Shown in pieces: positions 8,238 through 16,247 of a DNA stretch of 64,000 bases. Position 1 is the first letter of the stretch; each line of letters starts with the position of its first letter. The stretch lies in contig NZ_JBKOPS010000008.1 in assembly GCF_047272945.1 (NCBI RefSeq), positions 1 through 64,000 of the forward strand, given 5' to 3'. A model generated the notes under the pieces. The model made no database searches and had not been told where the DNA came from. It was given only the letters and a program-made list of their open reading frames with translations. This DNA comes from Rubrolithibacter danxiaensis. Lineage in GTDB: Bacteria; Bacteroidota; Bacteroidia; Sphingobacteriales; Sphingobacteriaceae. The position numbers and the translations under genes are program-made.

Positions 8238-8887
8238 ATGGCTACTTGTTACATGTGTGATCAGGAAAAAACCTCTGTCGATCATGCACCACCAAAAGGA
8301 TTTTTCCCAAATGGACTAAGAGATCAACTCATTACGGTACCTGCTTGTCAATTGCATAATGAAGACAGTTCTTCTGATGATGAATATACTAGGAATATTA
8401 TCACTATGTTGATTACAAACAATCAAACTGCTATAGATCACTTCTTCAAAAGACGTTAAAATCCATAAAGAGGAACAAAAGAGAATCCTCTAAAATTATA
8501 AACAGTTTGAAGAATGTAAATTATAAAAACACGATCTCTTCTGCAATTCAAATTGATAGACCCAGATTTGACCGGACAATACGTAAAATCGCATATGCCC
8601 TATTCTATTATGAATTCAATATTAAATGGAACAAGCTATTAGCAGTAACTACAGACCAACTTAAAACTGAGAACATGGAAGATGACCATCTTGGTTTAAT
8701 TTTTAAAGAGTTAAGGGGAGACTTGGATAAATTAAAATTAAAGGGAAGTAATCCTTTGGTATTTCAATATACATTCATTGACTTTGGTAATGAACCTACT
8801 AACAAAGCAATATTTATGATTTTTTATCAAGGCTTCCCGATATTAGTAATTCCTGACAAATCCAGTACGTATTCTTCTTTTGATTAA
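8238..8887 (+). pseudogene. HNH-like zinc-finger protein split by a frameshift
   Basis: The first part (8238-8459) encodes Cys4-x2-Cys7, DHAPPKGFFP, and VPACQLHN with Cys37-x2-His40, the start of an HNH/treble-clef nuclease-like protein, then stops at 8457. The -1 frame stays open from the A-run at 8448-8451 through to 8887 and reads TLKSIKRNKRESS..., then IDRPRFDRTIRKIAYALFYYEF, the usual C-terminal region of these proteins. One lost A in the A-run restores a single protein of about 216 residues. The downstream frame has only a TTG as start, so it is not a separate gene. It is either a true frameshift mutation or a base-calling error. The next gene follows 2 bases after its end. Confidence 0.7.
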
Positions 8888-8889
8888 CA

Positions 8890-9609
8890 ATGATGATTTC
8901 TAATTCTTTTGAACTTCTTTGTCAAGCTTTTAGAATTCAAATAGAAAGTACTTATAAGCTGAATTATCTAAGAGATGATCCCGGTGAAGCTATAGGGAAC
9001 ATTGAAACTAGTTTTAATTCTATATTAAACTCTTTCCATCATCTTTTTGACGCGATCAGGAAAGAAGATAAAGCTTTTAATTATGATATAATACCTGAAT
9101 TGGCTTTGATTGCCACTTTAAGAAATGCGAGGCATCATAATATAGCAAACGGTATAAGAGGAATATACAATTATCACTTTAGAGCTCACAATGCGGTTGA
9201 TATTAAAGATTCCTACTTATTGATTGACTTTGTTGCAGGTGAAGAAGGTGCAGATACGATAGAATATTTCGTCAGCTGGGGTGATCTTTATTTAATGCTT
9301 GGAATGCATAAAAAAGAATCTTGGCTGAAGACTGAGACTATAGGTATAATTAATGATTATCTTAACAATGAAGATATAATTAAAGAGGCTAAACGGTTAG
9401 GATACGAACATACCCACATATTTATAAATGCTATTCCTCTTATTCTTAACGCAGGCATAAAGTTATATCCTTTTATAACAGGCAAGAACGAGCCATTGTT
9501 AACAATTGAAAGTAAGCATTTTGACTTTCATTTTCGAGAGGTTAAACCCTCAATTATAGACAAGCATCTCTATACCGAACTAAAAGACTTTTATATACCA
9601 GTTGATTGA
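8890..9609 (+). CDS. Unknown protein, possibly HEPN-like, first of three clustered genes
   Basis: A 239-residue, mostly helical soluble protein. The stretch TLRNARHHNIANGIR (Arg78, Arg81, His82) has the Arg-His spacing seen in some HEPN-type helices, which is only a hint. The C-terminal part (HTHIFINAIPLILNAGIKLYPFI) is hydrophobic but not a clear membrane segment. It starts 2 bases after the frameshifted HNH gene and is followed after 23 bases by the next gene, so all of these may form one operon. No family is recognised. Confidence 0.5.
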   Translation: MMISNSFELLCQAFRIQIESTYKLNYLRDDPGEAIGNIETSFNSILNSFHHLFDAIRKEDKAFNYDIIPELALIATLRNARHHNIANGIRGIYNYHFRAHNAVDIKDSYLLIDFVAGEEGADTIEYFVSWGDLYLMLGMHKKESWLKTETIGIINDYLNNEDIIKEAKRLGYEHTHIFINAIPLILNAGIKLYPFITGKNEPLLTIESKHFDFHFREVKPSIIDKHLYTELKDFYIPVD

Positions 9610-9632
9610 CTTCCATATAATGAAAAATTCTA

Positions 9633-10361
9633 GTGACGTACTCTAATGACAAAGACTTGCTTCCAAAAGAAGGTTTAACATACTTTATTAACTTATCAGA
9701 CCATCTGGTATGTGTTAACTTTATCCGAACCAATGGCTTAGTAAGCCCTTCTTTATATCATATGATTACTTATAAGGAAGAATACCCGCTATATAATAGC
9801 GATTTAAAGAAGTTAGTAACAGATTTAGAATATGAACCAATTGGTTTCGCTAGTCCTAGATTAGCTATATTAAAATATTCTAAAGTTGCTAATAACGGTT
9901 ATAAACTTGCTCAAGGCGAGGAAGTGCCTGTAAAATGGTTGCCTGATAATGTAGTAAATCGTTACCATAAGATTGCACAATTGGAAGTAGAGTTTGAGCG
10001 AATACGACGGTTAATCGCTCCCAATGCTGCAAGTAGATTGTCAGCGATCTTTTTAGCTGCGGATAATCTTGATGGTAGATTAATGCTGCAAAATATGTTT
10101 AATTCCTTTACAAGCTTCTTAATAGCTCCAATAGAAGTCAAGTATATTCATAGAATACACAAAGCAGATTCAAAATGGATCGCACATTATGAACAGAGTC
10201 CTAGTGAGCAGTTGATTTTAAGCTACTGGCTAGGGGCACCGTCAGATAATGAACCGCAATATGAGTATTTGATTGAAGGAATCGTTCAGTTAAAAAACCT
10301 AGAAGACAGGGAGCATATTAAGAGTGAAACATCTAAAATTCATCCTTGGATAGTAATATGA
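9633..10361 (+). CDS. DUF2441-like protein (possible ADP-ribosyltransferase fold)
   Basis: A 242-residue protein starting with GTG at 9633; nearby ATG codons are out of frame. Features recalling DUF2441 are YHMITYKE, the FERIRRLIAPNAASRLSAIFLAADN segment (about residues 128-152) and the closing YWLGAPSDNEPQYEYLIEGIVQL (about 198-220). DUF2441 proteins are thought to share the ADP-ribosyltransferase fold, but I cannot confirm catalytic residues here. Its stop overlaps the start of the next gene in an ATGA, so the two are translationally coupled. A toxin or immunity role is a possibility only. Confidence 0.45.
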   Translation: MTYSNDKDLLPKEGLTYFINLSDHLVCVNFIRTNGLVSPSLYHMITYKEEYPLYNSDLKKLVTDLEYEPIGFASPRLAILKYSKVANNGYKLAQGEEVPVKWLPDNVVNRYHKIAQLEVEFERIRRLIAPNAASRLSAIFLAADNLDGRLMLQNMFNSFTSFLIAPIEVKYIHRIHKADSKWIAHYEQSPSEQLILSYWLGAPSDNEPQYEYLIEGIVQLKNLEDREHIKSETSKIHPWIVI

Positions 10362-11023
10362 ACTCAAAGTTTAGACGACTTGCGATAAACACTATTTCAG
10401 TTATCGCACTAGCATTATCAGTTTATATCCTAGTAAATGCAAATATTAATAAGGACAGTAGTACAATGGCAGCTTCGCTTGCTGTTATCACCGCTGTAAT
10501 TTCGACATGGAGTTCTCAAAAGATTATTTGGAAACAAGAGGATGAACTAGAACCTGACTTAATTGTCGGCTTTGACTTAGATAGTAGAAGTGGCCTTATT
10601 CAATTGTTAATCATGAATAAAGGTGGTGGAAATGCGTATGATGTATCCATCGAATGGATTAAACCTTTAATCGGTTTTAATAATAAAATTATAAACTTCA
10701 ATCTTATTCATACCTTTTTAAAAGGAGAAACATATCGAGTTATTGTTGCAGGTTCTGTTAAGACATTCGAAGAGGCCAAAAGCTTAAATCAAGAGTTAAT
10801 CTTCACAGGTAAAGTAAAATATAAGATCGGTAAACGTTCTAAATCACATAGGACATCTTATTTCGAAATTAGTTTGGAGCCATATAGAAACAAGGCGAGA
10901 CCGTACAGTGATGAGCAGGAGTATTATCTAAGAAATGCTGGACTGACAAAAGCTCTAGGGGAAATTCAAGAATCTATTAATAATTTAACCAATGTACTTA
11001 AGCAGAAAAAGGAAGAACAATAA
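10358..11023 (+). CDS. Membrane-anchored protein with two N-terminal TM segments
   Basis: The ATG at 10358 overlaps the previous stop (ATGA), which decides the start over the TTG 12 bases upstream. The 221-residue product has two hydrophobic segments near the N-terminus (LAINTISVIALALSVYILV and MAASLAVITAVISTW), a beta-rich domain from about residue 55 (EPDLIVGFDLD, LIQLLIMNKGGGNAYDVSIEW), and a helical, possibly coiled C-terminus (GEIQESINNLTNVLKQKKEE). Similar unannotated two-TM proteins with a beta domain occur near defence genes. Coupling to the DUF2441-like gene suggests a joint task at the membrane. Confidence 0.5.
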   Translation: MNSKFRRLAINTISVIALALSVYILVNANINKDSSTMAASLAVITAVISTWSSQKIIWKQEDELEPDLIVGFDLDSRSGLIQLLIMNKGGGNAYDVSIEWIKPLIGFNNKIINFNLIHTFLKGETYRVIVAGSVKTFEEAKSLNQELIFTGKVKYKIGKRSKSHRTSYFEISLEPYRNKARPYSDEQEYYLRNAGLTKALGEIQESINNLTNVLKQKKEEQ

Positions 11024-11110
11024 ATGATTATTAAGGTTATTCTGAGCTTTAAGTCTAAAGCTTCCTCTTATCAATAACTCCTTTAAATACCTTTATAGCA
11101 ATTTATAATT

Positions 11111-12043
11111 ATGAAATCTGAACGTCGGCCAGTATTATTAACGGTTTATAACCTCGTAGCACCAATTGAACAAGCCTTGGCAAGATTAGAGGAGATTCGT
11201 CAACATAAGTCTGAGATAGAGGAAAAGATTTTGCTTGAAGGCTTGTTCGTTCTTGCAGTCTCAACATTTGAAATTGCTTTAATAGATACGTTGAAATTTC
11301 TCCTAAGTCATGTACCTCAAAAACTTGATACAAAGGCTGAATCAATCTCTAAAGAGGACTTAATAGAAGGTAATGCTCTGGACAGAGCAATTGAAATCAG
11401 GTTACAGCAAGTTTCTTACAAAGGGCTTAAGGAGATTATCGATTACTTTGTTAAGATTACCTCAATTCAAAACCAAAATATCTTCAAGCATTTTGAACAT
11501 TTACAAGAGATTAAAGCTACCCGAAACCTTCTAATTCACAATAATTTGATTGTTAATAGAGTGTATGAGGAGACAGCTGGCCCACTACAAAGAGAGCAAG
11601 ATTGTTTTAGACGGTTGTATATTGATCAGCACTACTTGTTCTATTCAATCCTAAACCTTCGTGAAACCCTTGAAGAAATAAAGAACAGTTTGATTGATAA
11701 ATATAAAACCTATACATATATAAATGCTCTAAAAAATCTGTGGAGCTTCATCTTTACATCACCAGTGATGGTTTTTGAAAACGAGTGGATAATTGATCTT
11801 GAAAAAGATATTGTTATTGAACGTAATGAGACATTGAGCAAGAGAGAATGTTTATCATCAAGTGAGCAAATGATGTATGATATCTGGTATGCTCACTTAT
11901 ATGGCTCAGGCCTTAACTTTGATCAGTTTAATTTCTATAAGCTAGCAGGAAGTAACAGAGATAAAGCAGCATACTTGCTTACGATAGTAGATATTTTTAA
12001 AGATAGCAAAAATAGAATGAGAGGAGTTATCATTAATCATTAA
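11111..12043 (+). CDS. HEPN-domain protein with R-x4-H motif
   Basis: A 310-residue helical protein. The segment EIKATRNLLIHNN holds Arg138-x4-His143, the catalytic signature of HEPN ribonucleases, in the common RN-x-x-x-HN form. The helix LLEGLFVLAVSTFEIALIDTLKF (about 41-63) is typical of the first HEPN helices. The C-terminal half (about 190-310) is unrecognised. No antitoxin-like partner adjoins it; the neighbours are a structured gap and a RadC-like gene. It could be a solitary toxin or a defence RNase. The motif is clear, the activity inferred. Confidence 0.6.
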   Translation: MKSERRPVLLTVYNLVAPIEQALARLEEIRQHKSEIEEKILLEGLFVLAVSTFEIALIDTLKFLLSHVPQKLDTKAESISKEDLIEGNALDRAIEIRLQQVSYKGLKEIIDYFVKITSIQNQNIFKHFEHLQEIKATRNLLIHNNLIVNRVYEETAGPLQREQDCFRRLYIDQHYLFYSILNLRETLEEIKNSLIDKYKTYTYINALKNLWSFIFTSPVMVFENEWIIDLEKDIVIERNETLSKRECLSSSEQMMYDIWYAHLYGSGLNFDQFNFYKLAGSNRDKAAYLLTIVDIFKDSKNRMRGVIINH

Positions 12044-12051
12044 ACAAAGGT

Positions 12052-12159
12052 AGGCTAAGAGCTGCTGAAGCGTCAAAAAGACTACGGCATAAACTCCGCA
12101 ATCTGACCCTCACATGTCCATTTATTCCGTTTCCTTTTGGACTTGATTGCTCTTAGCCT
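12052..12159. repeat. Long inverted-repeat element C (108 nt)
   Basis: AGGCTAAGAGC (12052-12062) and GCTCTTAGCCT (12149-12159) are perfect 11-base arms. Inside, GTCCA and TGGAC (about 12116-12141) can pair. The element fills the gap between the HEPN gene and the RadC-like gene and shares the CTAAG/CTTAG core with the other island hairpins. Confidence 0.6.
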
Positions 12160-12188
12160 GGGAGAGTACCATATTAATTCAAACTATT

Positions 12189-12644
12189 ATGGTACAAAAT
12201 CAAATTGAAGTTGCTGAAGTGCAACTAGTTTACAAATCAAAAGTTAAAGCTTCTGAAAGACCTAAAATCACAGGATCAAAAGACGCATTTTTAGTGGTTA
12301 AGGAGCACTGGAATTTAGGAACGTTAGACTTAGTAGAACAGTTTAAAGTAATGCTCCTGAACCGAGCTAATGCAGTTTTAGGACTTATTGAAATTAGTAC
12401 AGGAGGCATGAGTGGGACAATAGCAGATCCAAAAATCATCTTTTGTTCAGCTATCAAAGCTGCTGCATCTGGAATTATCTTAGTACATAATCATCCATCT
12501 GGAAATCTAAAGCCAAGTGAAGCAGACAGACAATTGACAAGGAAGTTGAAGGCTGGAGGAGAACTATTAGATATATCGGTACTGGATCACTTGATAATTA
12601 CTTCTGAAAGCTATTATAGTTTTGCTGATGAGGGATTGTTGTAA
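12189..12644 (+). CDS. RadC/JAB-domain protein of mobile elements
   Basis: A 151-residue protein when begun at the ATG at 12189; the longer frame from 12147 runs into the inverted repeat and lacks similarity. The JAMM metal-binding motif HNHPSGNLKPSEAD is complete, preceded by the usual NRANAVLGLIEISTGG and GTIADPKIIF segments and followed by LDHLIITSESYYSFADEGLL. It is the short RadC type without the N-terminal HhH domain, which in Bacteroidota is typical of integrative elements. The biochemical role of such proteins is not settled. It is the last gene before the tRNA-Phe border. Confidence 0.85.
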   Translation: MVQNQIEVAEVQLVYKSKVKASERPKITGSKDAFLVVKEHWNLGTLDLVEQFKVMLLNRANAVLGLIEISTGGMSGTIADPKIIFCSAIKAAASGIILVHNHPSGNLKPSEADRQLTRKLKAGGELLDISVLDHLIITSESYYSFADEGLL

Positions 12645-12800
12645 GAAAAAGTGCGTCACTAAATGCGTCAGCAGTTGCCTCAAATAAACTTAATTTTTGC
12701 TAAGCCCTAATACTTTACTAAATTAGTAACTAAAACATATTGTTAAACCAGCACAGTCGGTTTTAAGATAAAAAAAGGCTATTGAGCACCTATAAAACAA

Positions 12801-12827
12801 AAAAGCTCCAGATTTCTCTGAAGCTTT
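12801..12827 (-). terminator. Terminator of tRNA-Phe
   Basis: Read on the minus strand, AAAGCTTCAG and CTGGAGCTTT form a stem with one mismatch and a loop of about six bases, followed by a T-run. It begins about 5 bases after the tRNA 3' end. Because it is intact, the island border lies at or beyond it, or the terminator was carried in by the element. Confidence 0.7.
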
Positions 12828-12831
12828 GCGG

Positions 12832-12904
12832 TGGTACCAGCTGGAATCGAACCAGCGACACAAGGATTTTCAGTCCTTTGCTCTACCAACTGAGCTATGG
12901 TACC
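12832..12904 (-). tRNA. tRNA-Phe (GAA)
   Basis: A 73-nt cloverleaf on the minus strand. The acceptor stem is GGTACCA with TGGTACC and discriminator A; the D-loop holds AGCTCAGTTGGTAGAGC; the anticodon stem-loop reads GGACTGAAAATCC with anticodon GAA; the T-arm holds GGTTCGATTCC. CCA is not encoded (the next bases are CCG). The 3' end faces the genomic island, making this the probable attachment site. Confidence 0.95.
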
Positions 12905-12934
12905 GCCTTCCGATTGGTATCGGAATTGGGTCTG

Positions 12935-12942
12935 CAAATGTA
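12935..12942 (-). promoter_or_regulatory. -7 promoter element of tRNA-Phe
   Basis: On the minus strand TACATTTG matches the Bacteroidota -7 consensus TAnnTTTG, about 30 bases before the tRNA 5' end. No perfect TTTG -33 box is seen at the standard spacing. A small hairpin CCGAT/ATCGG (about 12910-12923) lies in the short leader. Confidence 0.5.
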
Positions 12943-13059
12943 GCTTCTTTTTTCATTTATGAAAACATTTTTACAAAAAATTTCTCTTCTCTTTAAGATT
13001 GTAATCGTTGCAAATAACTTACATTCGCCTGTATTCCTGCTAATCTGTTGATAATAAAT

Positions 13060-14352
13060 ATGCTTGCACAAATACTCTTCCTTATAATTCTGATTGCTGC
13101 AATTGTCTTCTTCACTTATAATGTCCGAAAAATTATCCGGAATATAAACCTCGGGCTCCCGACTAACCGTTCTGACCGGCCTGCAGAACGATGGTTAATT
13201 ATGCTAAAGGTTGCTTTCGGTCAAACTAAGATGATGGCAAGACCAATTCCGGCTATTATGCACTTTTTAATTTATGCCGGTTTTATTATAATAAATATTG
13301 AAGTCCTTGAAATTATTATTGACGGCCTATCAGGAAGCCACCGGATATTTGCTCACCCTTTGAGGCAATTTTACAACTTCCTGATCGCAGCATTTGAATG
13401 GCTGGCTATAGCGGTACTAGCTGCCTGTATTGTATTTTTAGCAAGAAGAAATATTCTGAAATTAAAACGCTTTTATGCCCGTGAAATCACTAATTGGCCC
13501 CGCAGTGACGCAAACATCATTCTTATAACCGAAATTCTGTTAATGGCTGCATTTCTTACCATGAATGCAGCTGATTATAAGCTGCAGCAATCTGCCTATT
13601 ATATAAAAGCAGGCACATTTCCGGTAAGCGCCTTTATGAGCATATTTCTTCCTGATAATCCAAATACCCTGATCTTGATGGAGCGTTTTTGCTGGTGGTT
13701 CCATATAATCGGCATTTTAGCATTTTTAAACTATCTTCCATACTCAAAACATTTCCATATTTTGATAGCCTTCCCTAACACCTACTATTCAAAACTGCAG
13801 CCCAAGGCAGAATTTAATAATATGCCATCGGTTACCAATGAAGTTAAAGCAATGCTTGATCCTTCTTTTATACCCGAACCTGCAACTTTTCAAAAATTTG
13901 GCGCCAAAGATGTTACTGATCTTACCTGGAAAAACTTAATGGAAGCTTATACCTGTACAGAATGCGGCAGATGTACCTCCGAATGTCCGGCAAACATAAC
14001 AGGAAAGCTGCTCTCTCCCCGCAAAATAATGATGGATACCCGTGACAGATTAAATGAAGTTGGAAAAAACATTGATAAACACGGAAAAGAATTTTCTGAC
14101 GGAAAGAGTTTACTCGATGATTATATTTTAAGAGAAGAAATATGGGCCTGTACTTCCTGCATGGCTTGTTTAAAAGCCTGTCCGGTTAACATTGATCCAC
14201 TTTCAATCATTATAGAATTAAGAAGATATATCATTATGGAAGAATCGAAAGGGCCAGGCAGTTTAAACAACATGTTCGGAAACATAGAAAACAATGGAGC
14301 ACCCTGGAAATATTCTCCAATGGAGAGATTCAACTGGGCTAATAACGCATAA
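13060..14352 (+). CDS. Membrane iron-sulfur oxidoreductase subunit (HdrC/GlpC-like)
   Basis: ATG at 13060 is preferred to the TTG at 13048. The 430-residue protein has about five transmembrane segments in residues 1-230, in the style of respiratory cytochrome b-type membrane subunits, and then two 4Fe-4S clusters: CTECGRCTSECP (about 307-318) and CTSCMACLKACP (about 366-377). It is followed after 34 bases by an HdrB-like CCG-domain protein. Together they resemble a membrane-bound electron-transfer module in which quinone-linked electrons pass through the clusters. The pair is widely conserved in Bacteroidota, but its electron donor and acceptor are not known. Confidence 0.8.
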   Translation: MLAQILFLIILIAAIVFFTYNVRKIIRNINLGLPTNRSDRPAERWLIMLKVAFGQTKMMARPIPAIMHFLIYAGFIIINIEVLEIIIDGLSGSHRIFAHPLRQFYNFLIAAFEWLAIAVLAACIVFLARRNILKLKRFYAREITNWPRSDANIILITEILLMAAFLTMNAADYKLQQSAYYIKAGTFPVSAFMSIFLPDNPNTLILMERFCWWFHIIGILAFLNYLPYSKHFHILIAFPNTYYSKLQPKAEFNNMPSVTNEVKAMLDPSFIPEPATFQKFGAKDVTDLTWKNLMEAYTCTECGRCTSECPANITGKLLSPRKIMMDTRDRLNEVGKNIDKHGKEFSDGKSLLDDYILREEIWACTSCMACLKACPVNIDPLSIIIELRRYIIMEESKGPGSLNNMFGNIENNGAPWKYSPMERFNWANNA

Positions 14353-14386
14353 AAGTATTCAAATAACAATAAGAGCTTAAATTTAA

Positions 14387-15184
14387 ATGGCCGATATAAA
14401 TTTAAAAATCCCAACAATGGCTGAAATGACTGCCAACGGAGAAAAACCCGAAATTTTATTCTGGGTTGGCTGTGCCGGTAGTTTTGACGAACGGGCTCAG
14501 AGGATTACCAGGGATATTTGTAAAATCTTGAATTACGTTGGGATAAAATTTGCAGTGCTGGGTACAGAAGAAAGCTGCACGGGCGATCCTGCAAAACGTG
14601 CAGGCAATGAATTTTTATTCCAGATGCAGGCAATATCCAATATCCAGGTACTGGACACCTATAATATTAAAAAAATAGTAACAGGCTGCCCGCATTGTTT
14701 CAATACATTAAAAAACGAATACCCCTCTTTAGGAGGAAACTATGAAGTAATTCATCACTCTCAATTAATTCAGAATCTGATTGACGAAGGAAAATTAAAA
14801 GCAGAGCGGGGAGAAAGCTTTAAAGGAAAGAAAATTACGTTCCACGATCCATGTTATTTAGGCCGTGGCAATAAAGTGTATGAAGCGCCAAGACGGGCAC
14901 TGGAAATTCTGGATGCAGATCTGGTTGAAATGAAACGTTGCAAAGCGAACGGCTTATGCTGTGGTGCCGGTGGAGCGCAGATGTTTAAAGAGCCGGAACC
15001 TGGCAATAAAGATATAAACACCGAACGGATTGAAGATGCAAAAGAGATTAAAGCCGAGATAGTTGCATCTGCCTGCCCTTTTTGCATGACAATGCTTAGT
15101 GATGGAGTAAAACACCAGGAGCAAGAAACCGATATACGTGTTTTAGATATTGCAGAAATTACTGTTAAAGCAAACGGAATTTAA
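14387..15184 (+). CDS. HdrB-like (Fe-S)-binding protein with two CCG domains
   Basis: A 265-residue soluble protein with two cysteine-rich CCG domains: GCAG near residue 28, then GCPHCFNTL (about 103-111), HDPCYLGRGN, the CCGAGGAQMF signature (about 191-200) and ACPFCMTML (about 229-237). In heterodisulfide reductase B these cysteines hold unusual 4Fe-4S clusters. It is the partner of the membrane iron-sulfur protein just upstream, in the same transcription unit. The physiological reaction in Bacteroidota is unknown; electron transfer is the safe statement. Confidence 0.85.
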   Translation: MADINLKIPTMAEMTANGEKPEILFWVGCAGSFDERAQRITRDICKILNYVGIKFAVLGTEESCTGDPAKRAGNEFLFQMQAISNIQVLDTYNIKKIVTGCPHCFNTLKNEYPSLGGNYEVIHHSQLIQNLIDEGKLKAERGESFKGKKITFHDPCYLGRGNKVYEAPRRALEILDADLVEMKRCKANGLCCGAGGAQMFKEPEPGNKDINTERIEDAKEIKAEIVASACPFCMTMLSDGVKHQEQETDIRVLDIAEITVKANGI

Positions 15185-15186
15185 TA

Positions 15187-15657
15187 TTATTTCAGTTGTG
15201 TCCTGATCTCTAAAAAATCCTTCTGCAACAAATTAAGCTGTTCAACTTGAATATTTTTCAATGCGACTTTAATGCAGCTACTCATTGAATCCACGTTTCC
15301 TTGCGGATCGTTGTATGTTTGAATGATGATATCATCACCCGTTGTACGGATAGCAAGTTCACCACTTTCCTCAGTTCCCGAGTAATTAAGATCTTCAAAC
15401 TTGTCAAAACGAAAAGAGAAATATTCCTGTTTCCCGTTAGGAAAATATTTCTTTAACCTGAAAAATCCGTTTTCAATTTTCAGGTCCCATTTTCTAAGTT
15501 GGATCTTACCCTGCGCCGGATTAAAGCACTTCACCAGGTACTGTTCTGCATCTTTACCCGAATCTGTTATAAAAGCCGAAACAGAAGAATCATACACACT
15601 AAAAACAACTGCAAGAGTTAGGCCTGATAACAACTTTTTTTTACAAAAGGGCAACAT
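15187..15657 (-). CDS. Exported protein of unknown function
   Basis: ATG at 15657 gives a better signal peptide than the longer frame: basic KKK, then a hydrophobic core ending near SVSA. The mature part of about 130 residues is beta-rich with paired aromatic residues (GFFRLKKYFPNGKQEYFSFRFDKF) and ends in a helical segment (LNLLQKDFLEIRTQL). No family is recognised. It converges with the HdrB-like gene (2-base gap) and is divergent from the next gene. Confidence 0.55.
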   Translation of the reverse strand: MLPFCKKKLLSGLTLAVVFSVYDSSVSAFITDSGKDAEQYLVKCFNPAQGKIQLRKWDLKIENGFFRLKKYFPNGKQEYFSFRFDKFEDLNYSGTEESGELAIRTTGDDIIIQTYNDPQGNVDSMSSCIKVALKNIQVEQLNLLQKDFLEIRTQLK

Positions 15658-15708
15658 GATATCGCTGTAGAAATTTACAAGCAAATTAATAAAATCCTAA
15701 ATTTGAAT

Positions 15709-16194
15709 ATGAATATTTCTGAAAATTCCCGTGTTTGGATTTATCAATCAGACAGAGCATTAACCGCTTTAGAAGAAGAAAAAATAGCACAGATTTTAAC
15801 AAGCTTTACCGATGAATGGCAGGCGCACGGACAACAACTGGCAGCGACATTTGAAATAAGATATCACCGATTTATTATATTAATAGTAGATGAGAACAAT
15901 GCAGGAGCGAGCGGCTGCTCAATAGACTCTTCAGTAAAATTGATAAAGAAAATTGAAAAGGAATTTAACCTTAACCTCTTTGATCGTTTCAATATTGCTT
16001 ACAAAACAGAAGGTGCAGTAAAATCATGCCCTCGAGAGGAATTTGAAACCTTAATCAGTAGCGGTATTGTAACGGAAAACACCATTGTATTTAATAACCT
16101 TGTACAAACCTTTGCAGATTTAAACAGCAAATGGGAAATTCCTTTTAAGGATAGCTGGCATGCATCCTTATTTGGAAAGTTGCTGCCTTCATAA
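15709..16194 (+). CDS. Conserved Bacteroidota protein (often labelled ABC transporter ATPase)
   Basis: A 161-residue protein from the ATG at 15709 (a TTG lies 6 bases earlier). It matches a conserved Bacteroidota family with the opening RVWIYQSDRALTALEEEKI, then FEIRYHRFIILIVDE, ASGCSIDSSVKLIKKIEKEF and LFDRFNIAYK, and the close KWEIPFKDSWHASLF. Database entries often call it an ABC transporter ATPase, but no Walker A, Walker B or signature motif is present, so that label is not supported. Function unknown, probably cytosolic. Confidence 0.7.
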   Translation: MNISENSRVWIYQSDRALTALEEEKIAQILTSFTDEWQAHGQQLAATFEIRYHRFIILIVDENNAGASGCSIDSSVKLIKKIEKEFNLNLFDRFNIAYKTEGAVKSCPREEFETLISSGIVTENTIVFNNLVQTFADLNSKWEIPFKDSWHASLFGKLLPS

Positions 16195-16247
16195 GTATGA
16201 ATTTTCAGCATCGCAATATCATCCGGATTTGAAAAAGCTTTTATAGA

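Larger units (their letters stand above)
1..12831. mobile_element. Right part of a genomic island integrated at tRNA-Phe
   Basis: The stretch up to the tRNA-Phe gene is AT-rich, has mostly unrecognised genes on both strands, long structured gaps between genes, and defence-like cargo (AbiJ-like and HEPN proteins, an HNH-like fragment). The gene nearest the border is a short RadC/JAB protein of the type common on Bacteroidota conjugative elements. The tRNA on the minus strand presents its 3' end to this region, the usual side for tyrosine-integrase insertion. Beyond the tRNA the content becomes ordinary core genes. I found no second copy of the tRNA 3' end in the window and no integrase, so the left end lies outside and the exact border is inferred. 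Confidence 0.65.

Noticed and set aside
8131..8319. 62-codon open frame overlapping the HNH-like start
   Set aside because: It overlaps the clear zinc-finger coding frame in another phase and begins within inverted-repeat element D.
12651..12670. TGCGTCA direct repeat near the island border as an integrase arm site
   Set aside because: Only two copies of a 7-base word are present (12652-12658 and 12664-12670) and no integrase is known here, so no site can be claimed.
15703..16194. ABC transporter ATPase label for this conserved protein
   Set aside because: None of the Walker or signature motifs is present, so the common database label is not supported.
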